From positions 62,348-126,347 of the forward strand of contig NZ_KK211340.1 of NCBI RefSeq assembly GCF_000621745.1: 64,000 bases of DNA, given 5' to 3'. Origin of the DNA: Clostridium beijerinckii HUN142. GTDB lineage: Bacteria; Bacillota; Clostridia; Clostridiales; Clostridiaceae. This document shows, piece after piece, positions 33,447 through 42,957 of this stretch. Position 1 is the stretch's first letter. Each line of letters opens with the position of its first letter. Below the pieces are notes generated by a model. The model was not told the DNA's origin. It ran no database searches and saw only the letters and a program-made list of their open reading frames with translations. The position numbers were made by a program, and so were the translations under genes.

Positions 33447-34556
33447 ATGCGATTAATTCCAATTGAATGTGTAAGAGAAAATTCATTGCTAGGCAAAGAT
33501 ATATATACACCTGATGGTAGATGTCTACTTAGAGCCGGTATTCTATTAAACGATATTATATTGAAAAAAATTAAGGAATATAAAATATTCTCTTTATATA
33601 TAATTGATGACTATAGTTCTGCTGAAATTGAAGATGTTATAAAGCCAGAATTAAGGCAAAAATCTATATCTGTAATTAAAGAGACGTTTTCCGATATAGA
33701 AAGAATAGCTTCTGTTCATAAATTCGAAAAGAGAAGTATTAGCGAATATACAAAACAAGAGCAGCAATATTTCAATTCAATTACTAATATAGCGGAAGAA
33801 TTATTAGAAAATGTTTTATCAAACAAAAATATATTAATTTCTTTAGTTGATATAAAGAGCATGGATAATTATACATATGCTCATTGTGTAAATGTCGCTG
33901 TAATATCACTTATACTTGGAATTAGTTTAAATCTTTCTAAGCGCAATTTAACTTATCTCTGTATTGGTGCACTAATTCACGATATAGGAAAGTCATTCAT
34001 TCCAAGCGAGATTCTTCAAAAGCCAGGTAAATTAACATCTGAAGAATTTGAAGTGATAAAGAACCATTCAAGATATGGGTATAAATTTTTGAATAACTTT
34101 TTTAGCTTAAGTTCTCATATCAAGCTGATAGTACTACAACATCATGAAAGATTCGATGGATTAGGTTATCCTAATAGCATATCTGGTAATAAAATTAGCT
34201 ATCTAGCTAGGATTGTAAGTATTGCAGATGTTTATGATGCATTAACTTCTGATAGACCATATAAAAGAGCCATGTGTCCAAGTGATGCACTTGAATACTT
34301 AATGTCAAATGCTGGTACACTTTTTGATCATGATATGCTTAACGTATTCTGTAAAATTGTTATACCATTTCCTCAAGGAACAATTGTAAGCCTTAGTAAT
34401 GGTGATATAGGAGTCGTTGAGGAGACTATGCCTAACTTCCCACTAAGACCAACGATAAAGATACTCAAGAGTGATTATCCTAATAAAATTGGTTCTAAGG
34501 TCAATTTAATAGAAAATCTTTCAGTTGTTATTTCCGATATAAAATACGAAATATAA
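33447..34556 (+). CDS. HD-GYP domain protein, probable cyclic-di-GMP phosphodiesterase
   Basis: A 369-residue cytosolic protein. The N-terminal 100 residues include a DUF3391-like region (MRLIPIECVRENSLLGKDIY). The HD-GYP domain (about 140-300) has HDIGKSFIP for the HD pair and HHERFDGLGYP for the GYP motif, with all catalytic residues present. HD-GYP enzymes linearise c-di-GMP to pGpG or GMP. The C-terminal 60 residues (about 310-369) form a small beta domain with GDIGVVEE. A terminator follows directly. Confidence 0.93.
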   Translation: MRLIPIECVRENSLLGKDIYTPDGRCLLRAGILLNDIILKKIKEYKIFSLYIIDDYSSAEIEDVIKPELRQKSISVIKETFSDIERIASVHKFEKRSISEYTKQEQQYFNSITNIAEELLENVLSNKNILISLVDIKSMDNYTYAHCVNVAVISLILGISLNLSKRNLTYLCIGALIHDIGKSFIPSEILQKPGKLTSEEFEVIKNHSRYGYKFLNNFFSLSSHIKLIVLQHHERFDGLGYPNSISGNKISYLARIVSIADVYDALTSDRPYKRAMCPSDALEYLMSNAGTLFDHDMLNVFCKIVIPFPQGTIVSLSNGDIGVVEETMPNFPLRPTIKILKSDYPNKIGSKVNLIENLSVVISDIKYEI

Positions 34557-34595
34557 AATAAGCTACTAATTATAAAATTTGTAGCTTATTTTTTT
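34557..34595 (+). terminator. Terminator after the HD-GYP gene
   Basis: aataagctac/gtagcttatt stem (34557-34590) followed by a T-run. It begins immediately after the stop codon. Confidence 0.92.
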
Positions 34596-34675
34596 ATATA
34601 TTTTTAATTTTGCACTAGTTGATGAATAAAAGTTTAAATATATAATATGAAAATTTATCTAGATTTTATGTATTT

Positions 34676-34912
34676 TTAATTTATGCTTTGCCTTCTATTT
34701 AGAAATGGATTCAAATTTGCCAATGCTTCAGCTTCTTTAAAGCTTTTAGCTCTAAAAACTAACGTCCAACCATTTTTATCATACTTTCCAGCACACATTA
34801 TGTATTTTTCTTGTTGTTTTATATAATTACCCTGTTTATCTATAATTAAGCTTCTAATATTATCAATACTCTTACAGTTTAACTTAACAAAAAAGTTCCC
34901 ACATTCTTCCAC
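34676..34912 (-). CDS. Small uncharacterised SOS-controlled protein (78 aa)
   Basis: A 78-residue protein of unknown family, with no membrane segment and three cysteines. It has the motif KSFKEAEALANLNPF near the C-terminus. I use the GTG at 34912, with AAGGAG 9 bases upstream; the longer frame start at 34936 overlaps a LexA box and lacks a ribosome site. The gene is monocistronic and has a near-perfect sigma-A promoter with a LexA box between -35 and -10. That places it in the SOS regulon. No YneA-type LysM or division inhibitor features are seen. Confidence 0.72.
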   Translation of the reverse strand: MEECGNFFVKLNCKSIDNIRSLIIDKQGNYIKQQEKYIMCAGKYDKNGWTLVFRAKSFKEAEALANLNPFLNRRQSIN

Positions 34913-34930
34913 AATACACATCTCCTTAGC

Positions 34931-34980
34931 AAACATATGTTCATTAATTGTATTATACAGAACATATGTTCACTTGTCAA
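34931..34980 (-). promoter_or_regulatory. SOS promoter with two LexA boxes
   Basis: Minus-strand TTGACA (34975-34980), 17-base spacer, perfect TATAAT (34952-34957). The spacer contains GAACATATGTTC (34960-34971), a perfect match to the Firmicute LexA box core GAACnnnnGTTC. A second near copy (GAACATATGTTT, 34931-34942) covers the transcription start, 29 bases away centre to centre. Both sites would block RNA polymerase until DNA damage removes LexA. Confidence 0.88.
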
Positions 34981-35007
34981 TATTTCCTTTTAATTAATAT
35001 ATTTCAT

Positions 35008-35046
35008 ATAAAAAAAACTAGGATACTGTCTTTCATATCCTAGTTT
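35008..35046 (-). terminator. Terminator after carB
   Basis: aaactaggata (35015-35025) pairs perfectly with tatcctagttt (35036-35046), followed on the minus strand by a run of T (35008-35014). It is about 55 bases past the carB stop. Confidence 0.9.
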
Positions 35047-35099
35047 CAGTTTCAAAATAAATGCAGTAACTTGACTAATCTTTTTAATTCACTAACTTT

Positions 35100-38000
35100 T
35101 TATTCTGCTATATTGAATACTTCCAAGTCCGCATTCTCATCGAACTTCTCAAGTTCAACATCTGCAATTGCCCTTAGAGTATCAAGCGCAGTAATTACTC
35201 CTACATTTCTTTCAACTGCAGCTCTTCTTATTAAGAATCCATCTCTTTTTGAATCATTTCCTTTAGTTGGAGTATTTACAACTAAGTCAACTTCTCTATT
35301 CTTTACTATATTTAATATATTTGGTTCTTCTTCATCTATTTTTCTTATTTCTTCTGCTTCGATACCTGCTTCCCTTAGTAAGGCACAAGTTCCTGCAGTT
35401 GCAATAAATTTGTATCCTACTGATGCTAAATCTTTTGCTATTGGTAAAAATTCTGCCTTATCATGTTTATTTATTGTAGCAAGTATTTTTCCTTTTTCTT
35501 TTGATGGATACATATAAGCTCCAACAAATCCTTTATATAGTGCTTCCTTTATATTTCTACCAACACCTAAAACTTCTCCTGTAGATCTCATTTCCGGTCC
35601 TAAACTTACTTCAACATTAGGTAATTTTTGAGTTGAGAATACAGGTACTTTAACTGAAACCAATTTAGGCTCTTTATATACATCTACTCCATATCCCAAA
35701 TCCTTTAATTTAGCACCAAGCATTACTCGTGTTGCTAAATCTACTATTGGAACTCCACTTACCTTGCTTATATATGGTACTGTTCTTGATGCTCTTGGAT
35801 TAACTTCAATCACATATAATTCTCCTTCAAATTCTATGAATTGAATATTTATCATTCCTTTTATTCCGATCGCTAATGCCAATTTTCTAGTATACTCTAA
35901 TACATCAGCTTTAATTTTGTCAGAGATATTTTGGCTTGGGTACATAGTTACACTATCCCCTGAATGAACTCCAGCTCTTTCCAAATGCTCCATAATACCT
36001 GGTATTAAAATATCTTCTCCATCCGATATAGCATCTACTTCTATTTCTCTACCCATTAAATATTTATCAATAAGAATTGGATTTTTATTATCTTTAGCAA
36101 AAGCATTTTCTAAGTAATATGTTAGCTCTTCATCATCATGAGTTATTTCCATTCCTTGACCGCCAATTACATATGAAGGCCTAACAAGTACTGGAAATCC
36201 TAATTTTTTAGCTTCTTCTAGTCCTTCTTCTACTGACCATACGCCCTTACCCTTTGGTCTTGATATTCCTAACTTTTCTAGTAAATCATCAAATTTTTCT
36301 CTGTCTTCAGCCAAATCTATTTGATCTGCTGTAGTCCCTAGTGTTACAATTTTTTGTTCTTTCAAGAAATTTGCAAGCTTAATAGCTGTTTGACCTCCAA
36401 ATTGAAGTATTACACCATCTGGTTTTTCTTTTTCTATTATATTTAAAACATCTTCTTCAGTTAATGGTTCAAAGTATAATTTATCTGATACATCAAAGTC
36501 AGTACTTACTGTTTCTGGGTTATTATTAATTATAATAGTTTCAATTCCAAGCTTCTTTAATGCCTTTACACAATGTACTGATGCATAATCAAACTCAATT
36601 CCTTGACCTATTCTTATAGGACCGGAACCTATAACTATAACCTTTTTATTGTCTGATACTTCAACCTCATCATATTGCTCATAAGTTGAGTAATAATATG
36701 GTGATAATGCTTCAAATTCTCCTCCACAAGTATCAACCATTTTATATGAAGGTTTTATACTCCATATATCTCTTAATCTATATACATCATCTGGACTAAC
36801 TTTTAACATATCAGCTATAGCTTTATCTGAAAATCCTTTTTTCTTTAAATGATGCAACCATTCCTTATCTAAATCTTCTATTTTACTTAATTTTAATCTT
36901 TGTTCCTCTTCAACTATCCATTTTATCTTTTCTAGGAAGAACATGTCGATTCCAGTAATTTTATTTATTCTATCTATCATATAGTCTCTTCTTATCATTT
37001 CAGCTAGTGCAAAGATTCTTTCATCATCTGGTTTCATTACTATACTCTTTAATTTTGAAATACTATATTCTTTAAACTTTTTATGATCTAACGAATACTT
37101 TCCTATTTCTAAGCTTCTGATACCCTTTAGGAATGCTTGCTCAAAGTTAGCTCCTATCGCCATAATTTCTCCAGTAGCCATCATTTTTGTTCCTAATTGT
37201 CTATCTGCACCGAAGAATTTATCAAAAGGCCATTTTGGTATTTTAACTACGACATAATCAAGTGTTGGTTCAAAGCAGGCATAAGTCTTTTGAGTTACTG
37301 CATTTTTTATTTCATCTAATCCATATCCAAGTGCAATCTTTGCAGCAAGCTTAGCAATAGGATATCCTGTTGCTTTTGATGCTAAAGCTGAACTTCTTGA
37401 TACTCTAGGATTGATTTCTATAACTGCATATTCAAAAGAATTTGGATTTAATGAAAATTGTACATTGCACCCACCTTCAATTCCAACAGCATTTATTATA
37501 TTTATTGATGCAGTTCTAAGCATTTGATACTCTTTATCTGAAAGAGTTTGTGATGGAGCAACAACTATACTATCCCCAGTATGTATACCAACGGGATCTA
37601 TGTTTTCCATGTTACATACAGTAATACAGTTTCCATAAGAGTCTCTCATTACTTCATATTCTACTTCTTTCCATCCCTTAACGCTCTTTTCAAGTAAAAC
37701 TTGACCTATTGTACTTAATTGAAGTCCTAATCTTAAGATAGTTTCAAGTTCTTCTTCATCATTAGCAATACCACCACCAGATCCACCTAAAGTATACGCT
37801 GGTCTAACTATAACTGGATATCCAATTTTACTTGCAAAATCCATCCCTTCTTCTAATCCATTTACAATTTCACTCTTTATAACTGGTTCCCCAATTTTAT
37901 TCATCATATTTCTGAATAATTCTCTATCTTCACCTTCTTTAATAGATGCAATAGATGTTCCAATTACTTTTACATTATACTTTTCTAAAATACCAGAGTC

Positions 38001-38309
38001 ATGTAATTCTACAGCAAGGTTCAGTCCTGTTTGACCGCCCATCCCTGCAAGCAGGCTATCTGGTCTTTCTTTAGCAATAACTTTCTCAACAAATTCTAAC
38101 GTTAACGGCTCTAAATAAACTTTATCTGCTACTTCTTTATCTGTCATTATTGTTGCTGGATTTGAATTCACAAGTACAACTTCTATTCCTTCTGATTTTA
38201 AAGCTTCACAAGCTTGAGTTCCTGAATAATCAAACTCTGCCGCTTGACCTATAACTATTGGACCGGATCCTATAACTAAAACTTTCTTTATATTATTATT
38301 TAATGGCAT
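35100..38309 (-). CDS. carB: Carbamoyl-phosphate synthase large subunit
   Basis: CarB makes carbamoyl phosphate from bicarbonate, ammonia (from CarA) and two ATP, feeding pyrimidine and arginine synthesis. The 1069-residue protein has two ATP-grasp halves, each opening with a KKVLVIGSGPIVIGQ or KKVIVIGSGPIRIGQ type motif (about residues 8 and 556). It ends with the MGS-like allosteric domain (about 935-1069, with ATAGTCALLRE). It starts 14 bases after carA with AGGAGG. The two are co-transcribed under a PyrR leader, so this copy serves pyrimidines. Confidence 0.98.
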   Translation of the reverse strand: MPLNNNIKKVLVIGSGPIVIGQAAEFDYSGTQACEALKSEGIEVVLVNSNPATIMTDKEVADKVYLEPLTLEFVEKVIAKERPDSLLAGMGGQTGLNLAVELHDSGILEKYNVKVIGTSIASIKEGEDRELFRNMMNKIGEPVIKSEIVNGLEEGMDFASKIGYPVIVRPAYTLGGSGGGIANDEEELETILRLGLQLSTIGQVLLEKSVKGWKEVEYEVMRDSYGNCITVCNMENIDPVGIHTGDSIVVAPSQTLSDKEYQMLRTASINIINAVGIEGGCNVQFSLNPNSFEYAVIEINPRVSRSSALASKATGYPIAKLAAKIALGYGLDEIKNAVTQKTYACFEPTLDYVVVKIPKWPFDKFFGADRQLGTKMMATGEIMAIGANFEQAFLKGIRSLEIGKYSLDHKKFKEYSISKLKSIVMKPDDERIFALAEMIRRDYMIDRINKITGIDMFFLEKIKWIVEEEQRLKLSKIEDLDKEWLHHLKKKGFSDKAIADMLKVSPDDVYRLRDIWSIKPSYKMVDTCGGEFEALSPYYYSTYEQYDEVEVSDNKKVIVIGSGPIRIGQGIEFDYASVHCVKALKKLGIETIIINNNPETVSTDFDVSDKLYFEPLTEEDVLNIIEKEKPDGVILQFGGQTAIKLANFLKEQKIVTLGTTADQIDLAEDREKFDDLLEKLGISRPKGKGVWSVEEGLEEAKKLGFPVLVRPSYVIGGQGMEITHDDEELTYYLENAFAKDNKNPILIDKYLMGREIEVDAISDGEDILIPGIMEHLERAGVHSGDSVTMYPSQNISDKIKADVLEYTRKLALAIGIKGMINIQFIEFEGELYVIEVNPRASRTVPYISKVSGVPIVDLATRVMLGAKLKDLGYGVDVYKEPKLVSVKVPVFSTQKLPNVEVSLGPEMRSTGEVLGVGRNIKEALYKGFVGAYMYPSKEKGKILATINKHDKAEFLPIAKDLASVGYKFIATAGTCALLREAGIEAEEIRKIDEEEPNILNIVKNREVDLVVNTPTKGNDSKRDGFLIRRAAVERNVGVITALDTLRAIADVELEKFDENADLEVFNIAE

Positions 38310-38323
38310 TTTACTAAAACCTC

Positions 38324-39373
38324 CTATAGTGCATATTCTAAGAATTTATCAAATATATATTCACTGTCTTTCGGACCTGCTGATGCTTCTGGATGGAATT
38401 GAACTGAGTATATTGGTAGCGTCCTATGCTTCATTCCTTCTACAGTTCCATCATTTATATTAACGTGAGTAATTTCCATATCATCTGGTAACTTTTCTAC
38501 TACATACCCATGGTTTTGGGAAGTTATATGCACAATATTAGCTTCTAAATCCTTAACTGGGTGATTACATCCTCTATGTCCAAACTTTAATTTAGTGGTT
38601 TTACCACCTAGTGCTAAGCCTAATAATTGATGTCCTAAGCAAATACCTGTTAATGGTTTCTTTCCAACTAACTTCTTTATATTTTCTATAGCAAAATCCA
38701 AATCTTCTGGGTCTCCAGGGCCATTAGATAAGAATACTAAATCTGGGTTAACACTTAATACTTCTTCCGCTGTTGCTGTTGCTGGGAATACAGTCAACTT
38801 ACAACCTCTCTTTTTAAAGTTTCTTATTATATTAGTCTTTATGCCAAAATCCATAACAGCAATGTGTTTTCCATTTCCTTCAATCGTATAAGATTTTTTT
38901 GTAGTGACAGTTTTTACCGCATCCTTTGTAGAGAATCCAGATATTTTCTCCTTAATATATTCGTCATCAATATCCTCTAGTGCGATAACTCCCCTCATAG
39001 TACCACTATTTCTTAAAACCTTAGTTAATGCTCTTGTATCTATTCCTTCTAATCCGATGACCTTTCCTTGCTTTAAAAAATCCTCAAGTTCTAATTCACA
39101 TCTAAAGTTACTTGGCATATTACATTTTTCTCTTACAATAAAGCCCCTCACCTTTATTGAATTAGACTCCATATCTTCAAGATTAATTCCGTAATTCCCT
39201 ATTAAAGGATAAGTCATCGTTACTATTTGCCCGTAATAAGATGGATCAGTAAGTACTTCTTGATAACCTGTCATTCCAGTTGTAAATACTACCTCTCCAA
39301 CGCTTTCCTTTAGATATCCAAAAGCTTTTCCTTCAAAAATCATGCCGTTTTCTAATATAAGCTTCGCTTTCAT
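38324..39373 (-). CDS. carA: Carbamoyl-phosphate synthase small subunit
   Basis: CarA is the glutamine amidotransferase subunit. The 349-residue protein has the class I GATase catalytic Cys in GICLGHQLLG, and the His/Glu pair in YSVQFHPEAS near the C-terminus. I use the ATG at 39373 (MKAKLILENG), which has AGGAGG 7 bases upstream; the frame is open further upstream into the leader and should not be used. Confidence 0.97.
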   Translation of the reverse strand: MKAKLILENGMIFEGKAFGYLKESVGEVVFTTGMTGYQEVLTDPSYYGQIVTMTYPLIGNYGINLEDMESNSIKVRGFIVREKCNMPSNFRCELELEDFLKQGKVIGLEGIDTRALTKVLRNSGTMRGVIALEDIDDEYIKEKISGFSTKDAVKTVTTKKSYTIEGNGKHIAVMDFGIKTNIIRNFKKRGCKLTVFPATATAEEVLSVNPDLVFLSNGPGDPEDLDFAIENIKKLVGKKPLTGICLGHQLLGLALGGKTTKLKFGHRGCNHPVKDLEANIVHITSQNHGYVVEKLPDDMEITHVNINDGTVEGMKHRTLPIYSVQFHPEASAGPKDSEYIFDKFLEYAL

Positions 39374-39431
39374 ACTTAAGCCTCCTACAAATATATTTTT
39401 GCTAAAACTACACCTTATGAATCTTTGTTTA

Positions 39432-39629
39432 ATATAAAACAAAAGGATAATAAAGAGATTTCAGAAAACCTGATCTCGTTACTATCCTGTGATATACCAT
39501 ACAAATATTTGAATTCAAAAAATAAGCTATGAAATTTTTCATTCAGCTTTCAAATATCATAGTTATGCTTCCCTTTTTGGCCTCACAGGACCAAGTTAAA
39601 GTGTATCTTAACTTTTAAAATTTCTCTTT
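39432..39629 (-). promoter_or_regulatory. PyrR-dependent attenuator leader of carAB
   Basis: The minus-strand leader contains GGTCCTGTGAGGCCAAAAAGG (about 39571-39594), which matches the PyrR-binding loop consensus (UCCnGnGAGGCU...AAGG). It ends in a terminator (GGATA-TAA-GAGATCAG paired with CTGA-ATCTC-TTA-TATCC, 39445-39487) followed by a T-run (39432-39444). When UMP is plentiful, PyrR would favour the terminator and shut off carAB. The pyrR gene is not in this window. Confidence 0.92.
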
Positions 39630-39635
39630 CTAACT

Positions 39636-39664
39636 ATTCTAGTTGATAGATAATCCTATGTCAA
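39636..39664 (-). promoter_or_regulatory. Sigma-A promoter of the carAB leader
   Basis: Minus-strand TTGACA (39659-39664), 17-base spacer, TAGAAT (39636-39641). Confidence 0.8.
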
Positions 39665-39964
39665 GATAAATTAAGGATAGTTTAATATAATTATTTTTAT
39701 TTATTGCTTATTTATTTTTAATTTATTCAATATATAAATCTTATCACAAAAATAAGATTATATAAAGCATAAAAATACACTTATTTGAATTTTTATTCAT
39801 AAATATTTTTGTTTTAGATATTAATATACCATTAATTCAAATAATTTCTTTTATATATTAAACCTTAATTATAATATGTATACCTAATTAATTAACTCAA
39901 TAGTTATTTTTCTAATACCATATTTAAATAGGCATAATCTGTGCATATTTATATAATAAAATAA
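39665..39964. other. 300-base AT-rich gap
   Basis: Very AT-rich intergenic DNA between the SDR gene and the carAB promoter. I see no gene, repeat family or strong hairpin here. Confidence 0.5.
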
Positions 39965-40000
39965 AGAATAATAGCTAGTATTTATACTAGCTATTATTCT
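39965..40000. terminator. Terminator overlapping the end of the SDR gene
   Basis: agaataatagctagtat/atactagctattattct is a near-perfect 17-base inverted repeat with a 2-base loop. It includes the SDR stop codon (TAG at 39987-39989) and is followed by T-rich sequence on both strands. Confidence 0.85.
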
Positions 40001-40766
40001 TTAATATAATTCTTCTACTTAATGCTCGCGGAATTAATTTATTTCCCAAAATCAGCAACTTATTTTTATATCCTGGGATAATTATTGCCTTGCCCATTGC
40101 AAATTCTCTATAAGCACATTGTGCTATATCACTTGCATCCATTAAATATCTTTTAGATTTCTCTGACTTTCTTATACCTGCCTTCTCTTGAAATGATGTC
40201 TTTACAGGTCCTGGACAAAGACAACTTACCCTAATACCTAAACCCTTTAATTCATCATGAATTGCTTCTGTTAGTGATAAAACATAAGCCTTACTTGAAT
40301 AATATATAGACATTTTAGGACCGCCAATAAATGCTGCCGTTGACGCTACATTTAAGATCCCACCCTGCCTTCTCTCAATCATTTTCCTAGAAAAATATTT
40401 TGTAAGCATAGTTAATGCAACAATATTTATATTTATTATCTTTTCTTCAAGTCCATCTTCTAAATCATGAAGAAAACCAAAGCTACCTATACCTGCATTG
40501 TTTATTAAATTATCCACAGTGAAATTTTTTTCTTCCACAACTTGTATTATCTTTTGATAACCTTTATCCACAGATAAGTCACATTGAATTATCTCTACAC
40601 TTATTCCATATTCATTTTCAAACTTAGTTTTAACATTCTTCAGCTTATTCTCATTTTTTGCTACGATAATTAAATTCTTTTTATTTTTAGCATAGATCGT
40701 TGCTAACTCAAATCCAATTCCATCGCTACCACCAGTTATTAATGTGTATCTGTTTAAATTAATCAT
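39987..40766 (-). CDS. Short-chain dehydrogenase/reductase
   Basis: A 259-residue classical SDR. It has the cofactor motif TGGSDGIGFELA (about 10-21), NNAGIGSFG (about 84-92), the catalytic Ser in LNVASTAAF and the YxxxK motif YYSSKAYVLS (about 151-160). CPGPVKTSF follows. Substrate is unknown; the sequence resembles the DltE/YqjQ-type group of unassigned SDRs. I use the ATG at 40766 (MINLNRYTL), with AAGGA upstream, over an in-frame ATG 21 bases earlier. Confidence 0.92.
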   Translation of the reverse strand: MINLNRYTLITGGSDGIGFELATIYAKNKKNLIIVAKNENKLKNVKTKFENEYGISVEIIQCDLSVDKGYQKIIQVVEEKNFTVDNLINNAGIGSFGFLHDLEDGLEEKIININIVALTMLTKYFSRKMIERRQGGILNVASTAAFIGGPKMSIYYSSKAYVLSLTEAIHDELKGLGIRVSCLCPGPVKTSFQEKAGIRKSEKSKRYLMDASDIAQCAYREFAMGKAIIIPGYKNKLLILGNKLIPRALSRRIILKNNS

Positions 40767-41071
40767 TATAATCCTTCTTTCTAACATATAGTATTAGTTT
40801 ATAATCTATGACTTCTTACTATTACCTTAGAATTATAATTATATTTACTCTATTTACACTCTATCTTATACACCAATGATTGCTAATTGCAAATTCATGT
40901 AATTTATGTTATTATATAATTAAGCAAATATTCAGAATATTTAGGCAGTTACAGTTAATTCTGAATTGACCTATCCAAAATTAACACTACTTTTTCTAAA
41001 AATGTACTTATCAAAATAATGATAAGTACATTTTGTTTTTTGTATATATTTTCAGACTACTTGTCTATAAT
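40767..41071. other. Intergenic region between SDR and mgsA
   Basis: No gene. It holds an 8-base inverted repeat (ttcagaat/attctgaa at about 40931-40962) without a T-run and the mgsA terminator (aaatgtacttatca/tgataagtacattt, 40999-41034). Confidence 0.6.
40999..41034. terminator. Terminator after mgsA
   Basis: A 14-base stem (aaatgtacttatca / tgataagtacattt) with T-rich flanks on both strands, about 40 bases past the mgsA stop. Confidence 0.8.
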
Positions 41072-41431
41072 TTAAAATTGTTTAATTATAAGTTCTGCTG
41101 TTTTTATATTAGTAACAACAGCTACGTTATGTACATTACAAACTCTAAGCAATGCTGATACATCTGGTTCGTGAGGTTGCGCAGTCAATGGATCTGTAAA
41201 GAATATTACTAAGTCAATCTTTCCTTCCGCAATACGACCACCTAATTGTTGATCTCCTCCATATGGACCAGATAAATATCTCTTAACTTCAAGACCAGTT
41301 GCTTCTGATATCTTTTTTCCCGTTGTCCCAGTAGCAACCAACTCATATTTAGCTAGTACATCCTTGTACTTCTTTGAAAATCCAATAATATCTTCCTTCT
41401 TTTTATCATGTGCTATTAACGCTATTTTCAC
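41072..41431 (-). CDS. mgsA: Methylglyoxal synthase
   Basis: MgsA converts dihydroxyacetone phosphate to methylglyoxal and phosphate, a bypass of lower glycolysis when phosphate is limiting. The 119-residue protein has the whole family core: IALIAHDKKKE, ATGTTGKKI (phosphate-binding), LSGPYGGDQQLGG (about 54-66) and FFTDPLTAQPHEPD (about 76-89, with catalytic Asp). It is shorter than the E. coli enzyme, as usual for Firmicutes. Confidence 0.96.
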   Translation of the reverse strand: MKIALIAHDKKKEDIIGFSKKYKDVLAKYELVATGTTGKKISEATGLEVKRYLSGPYGGDQQLGGRIAEGKIDLVIFFTDPLTAQPHEPDVSALLRVCNVHNVAVVTNIKTAELIIKQF

Positions 41432-41641
41432 AATTGTTATCCCCCTTTTTATATCTATTTAATACGTTTTCACATTGGATTATACTATACTTTTTTATAG
41501 TTATAAAGTCTATTTAATATTATTGCTTTATCATATAAATATTTATATATTATTACAACATATTCCTCGATTATTTCCTTGGCAATACCTAATTGGGTAG
41601 CTTATTCATAAAAATATTAATTTATTATCTTTGATTATCAT

Positions 41642-41678
41642 AATATAAAGGACATTAGGTAATAACGTCCTTTATATT
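41642..41678. terminator. Terminator after proA
   Basis: aatataaaggac/gtcctttatatt stem of 12 bases with a 13-base loop, 8 bases past the proA stop. T content on the minus strand is moderate. Confidence 0.75.
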
Positions 41679-41685
41679 CTCTGTA

Positions 41686-42930
41686 TTATCTTACCTGGCC
41701 ATTTCCATAAATGATATATTTAATTGTTGTTAGTTCCTTAAGTCCCATTGGTCCTCTTGCGTGTAACTTTTGAGTACTTATTCCTATTTCAGCACCAAAA
41801 CCAAACTCTGAACCATCCGTAAATCTTGTTGATGCATTTACATAAACTGCTGCTGCATCAACTCTTTGCAAGAATTTTTGAGAGTTCTTATAACTTTCTG
41901 TAATTATAGCTTCTGAATGCCCTGTTCCATATTTATTAATATGAGTAATTGCTTCATCCACATTTTTAACTATTTTAACAGCCATTATATAATCTAAGTA
42001 CTCCCTTTTCCAATCTTCTTCATTGGTCTTCTCAATATCATTAATTATGGCCTGCGATGCATCATCGCCTTTAACTGCAACTCCATTTTCTCTTAATGCT
42101 CTAACAGCGATTGGTAAGAATTCACCTGCTATCTTTTCATGCACTAATAACTTTTCAGCAGAATTACAAACTGAAGGTCTTGATGCTTTTGCATTAACTA
42201 CTATATTTTTTGCCATTTCAAAATCACAATTTTCATCTACATATATATGACAATTACCTGTACCTGTCTCTATAACTGGAACAGTTGCATTTTTAAGAAC
42301 TGCTTGAATTAATCCAGATCCTCCCCTTGGAATAAGAACATCTATAAATTCATTTAATCTCATCATCTCAGTTGCAACTTCTCTGCTTGTATCTTCAATT
42401 AACTGAACCGATTCTCTAGGTAATCCTGCCTTCTCTATTCCTTTAACTAATGCTTTAACTATAGCCTTATTTGAATTTATAGCTTCACTACCGCCTCTCA
42501 AAATAACAGAATTTCCTGTTTTCAAGCACAATCCAGCCGCATCACACGTCACATTCGGTCTAGATTCATAAATTATTCCTATAACCCCTAATGGCACTCT
42601 TTTTTGACCTATTTGTAATCCGTTTGGTCTTTGCCACATTGATATTACTTCTCCAATTGGATCCTGAAGCTTAACTACATCTTTAAGCCCAGCTGCCATT
42701 GCTTCAATTCGTTCATCGTTAAGCGATAATCTATCTAACATTGCTTTTGATGTACCCTTTGACTCTGAGATTTCTAAATCTATTTTATTTGCTTTTATTA
42801 TTTCTTCTTTTGCTTTAATTAACTCTTCAGCCATAAAAATTAAAGCATTGTCTTTTTCCTTTGTTGATGAAATACCTAATTCATATGATGCCTCTTTAGC
42901 TTTTTGCCCCATGACTATTAATTTACTCAT
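41686..42930 (-). CDS. proA: Gamma-glutamyl phosphate reductase
   Basis: ProA reduces gamma-glutamyl phosphate to glutamate semialdehyde with NADPH, second step of proline synthesis. The 414-residue protein has the NAD-binding and catalytic regions of the aldehyde dehydrogenase fold: LKTGNSVILRGGSEA (about 135-149), VIETGTGNCHIYVD (about 219-232) and the catalytic Cys in ASRPSVCNSAEKLL (about 247-260). It follows proB by 27 bases. Confidence 0.97.
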   Translation of the reverse strand: MSKLIVMGQKAKEASYELGISSTKEKDNALIFMAEELIKAKEEIIKANKIDLEISESKGTSKAMLDRLSLNDERIEAMAAGLKDVVKLQDPIGEVISMWQRPNGLQIGQKRVPLGVIGIIYESRPNVTCDAAGLCLKTGNSVILRGGSEAINSNKAIVKALVKGIEKAGLPRESVQLIEDTSREVATEMMRLNEFIDVLIPRGGSGLIQAVLKNATVPVIETGTGNCHIYVDENCDFEMAKNIVVNAKASRPSVCNSAEKLLVHEKIAGEFLPIAVRALRENGVAVKGDDASQAIINDIEKTNEEDWKREYLDYIMAVKIVKNVDEAITHINKYGTGHSEAIITESYKNSQKFLQRVDAAAVYVNASTRFTDGSEFGFGAEIGISTQKLHARGPMGLKELTTIKYIIYGNGQVR

Positions 42931-42957
42931 TTTTTAACCCCCATTTCTATTTTTTAT

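Noticed and set aside
35071..35517. 148-codon plus-strand frame
   Set aside because: Antisense to the 3' end of carB; composition of a shadow frame.
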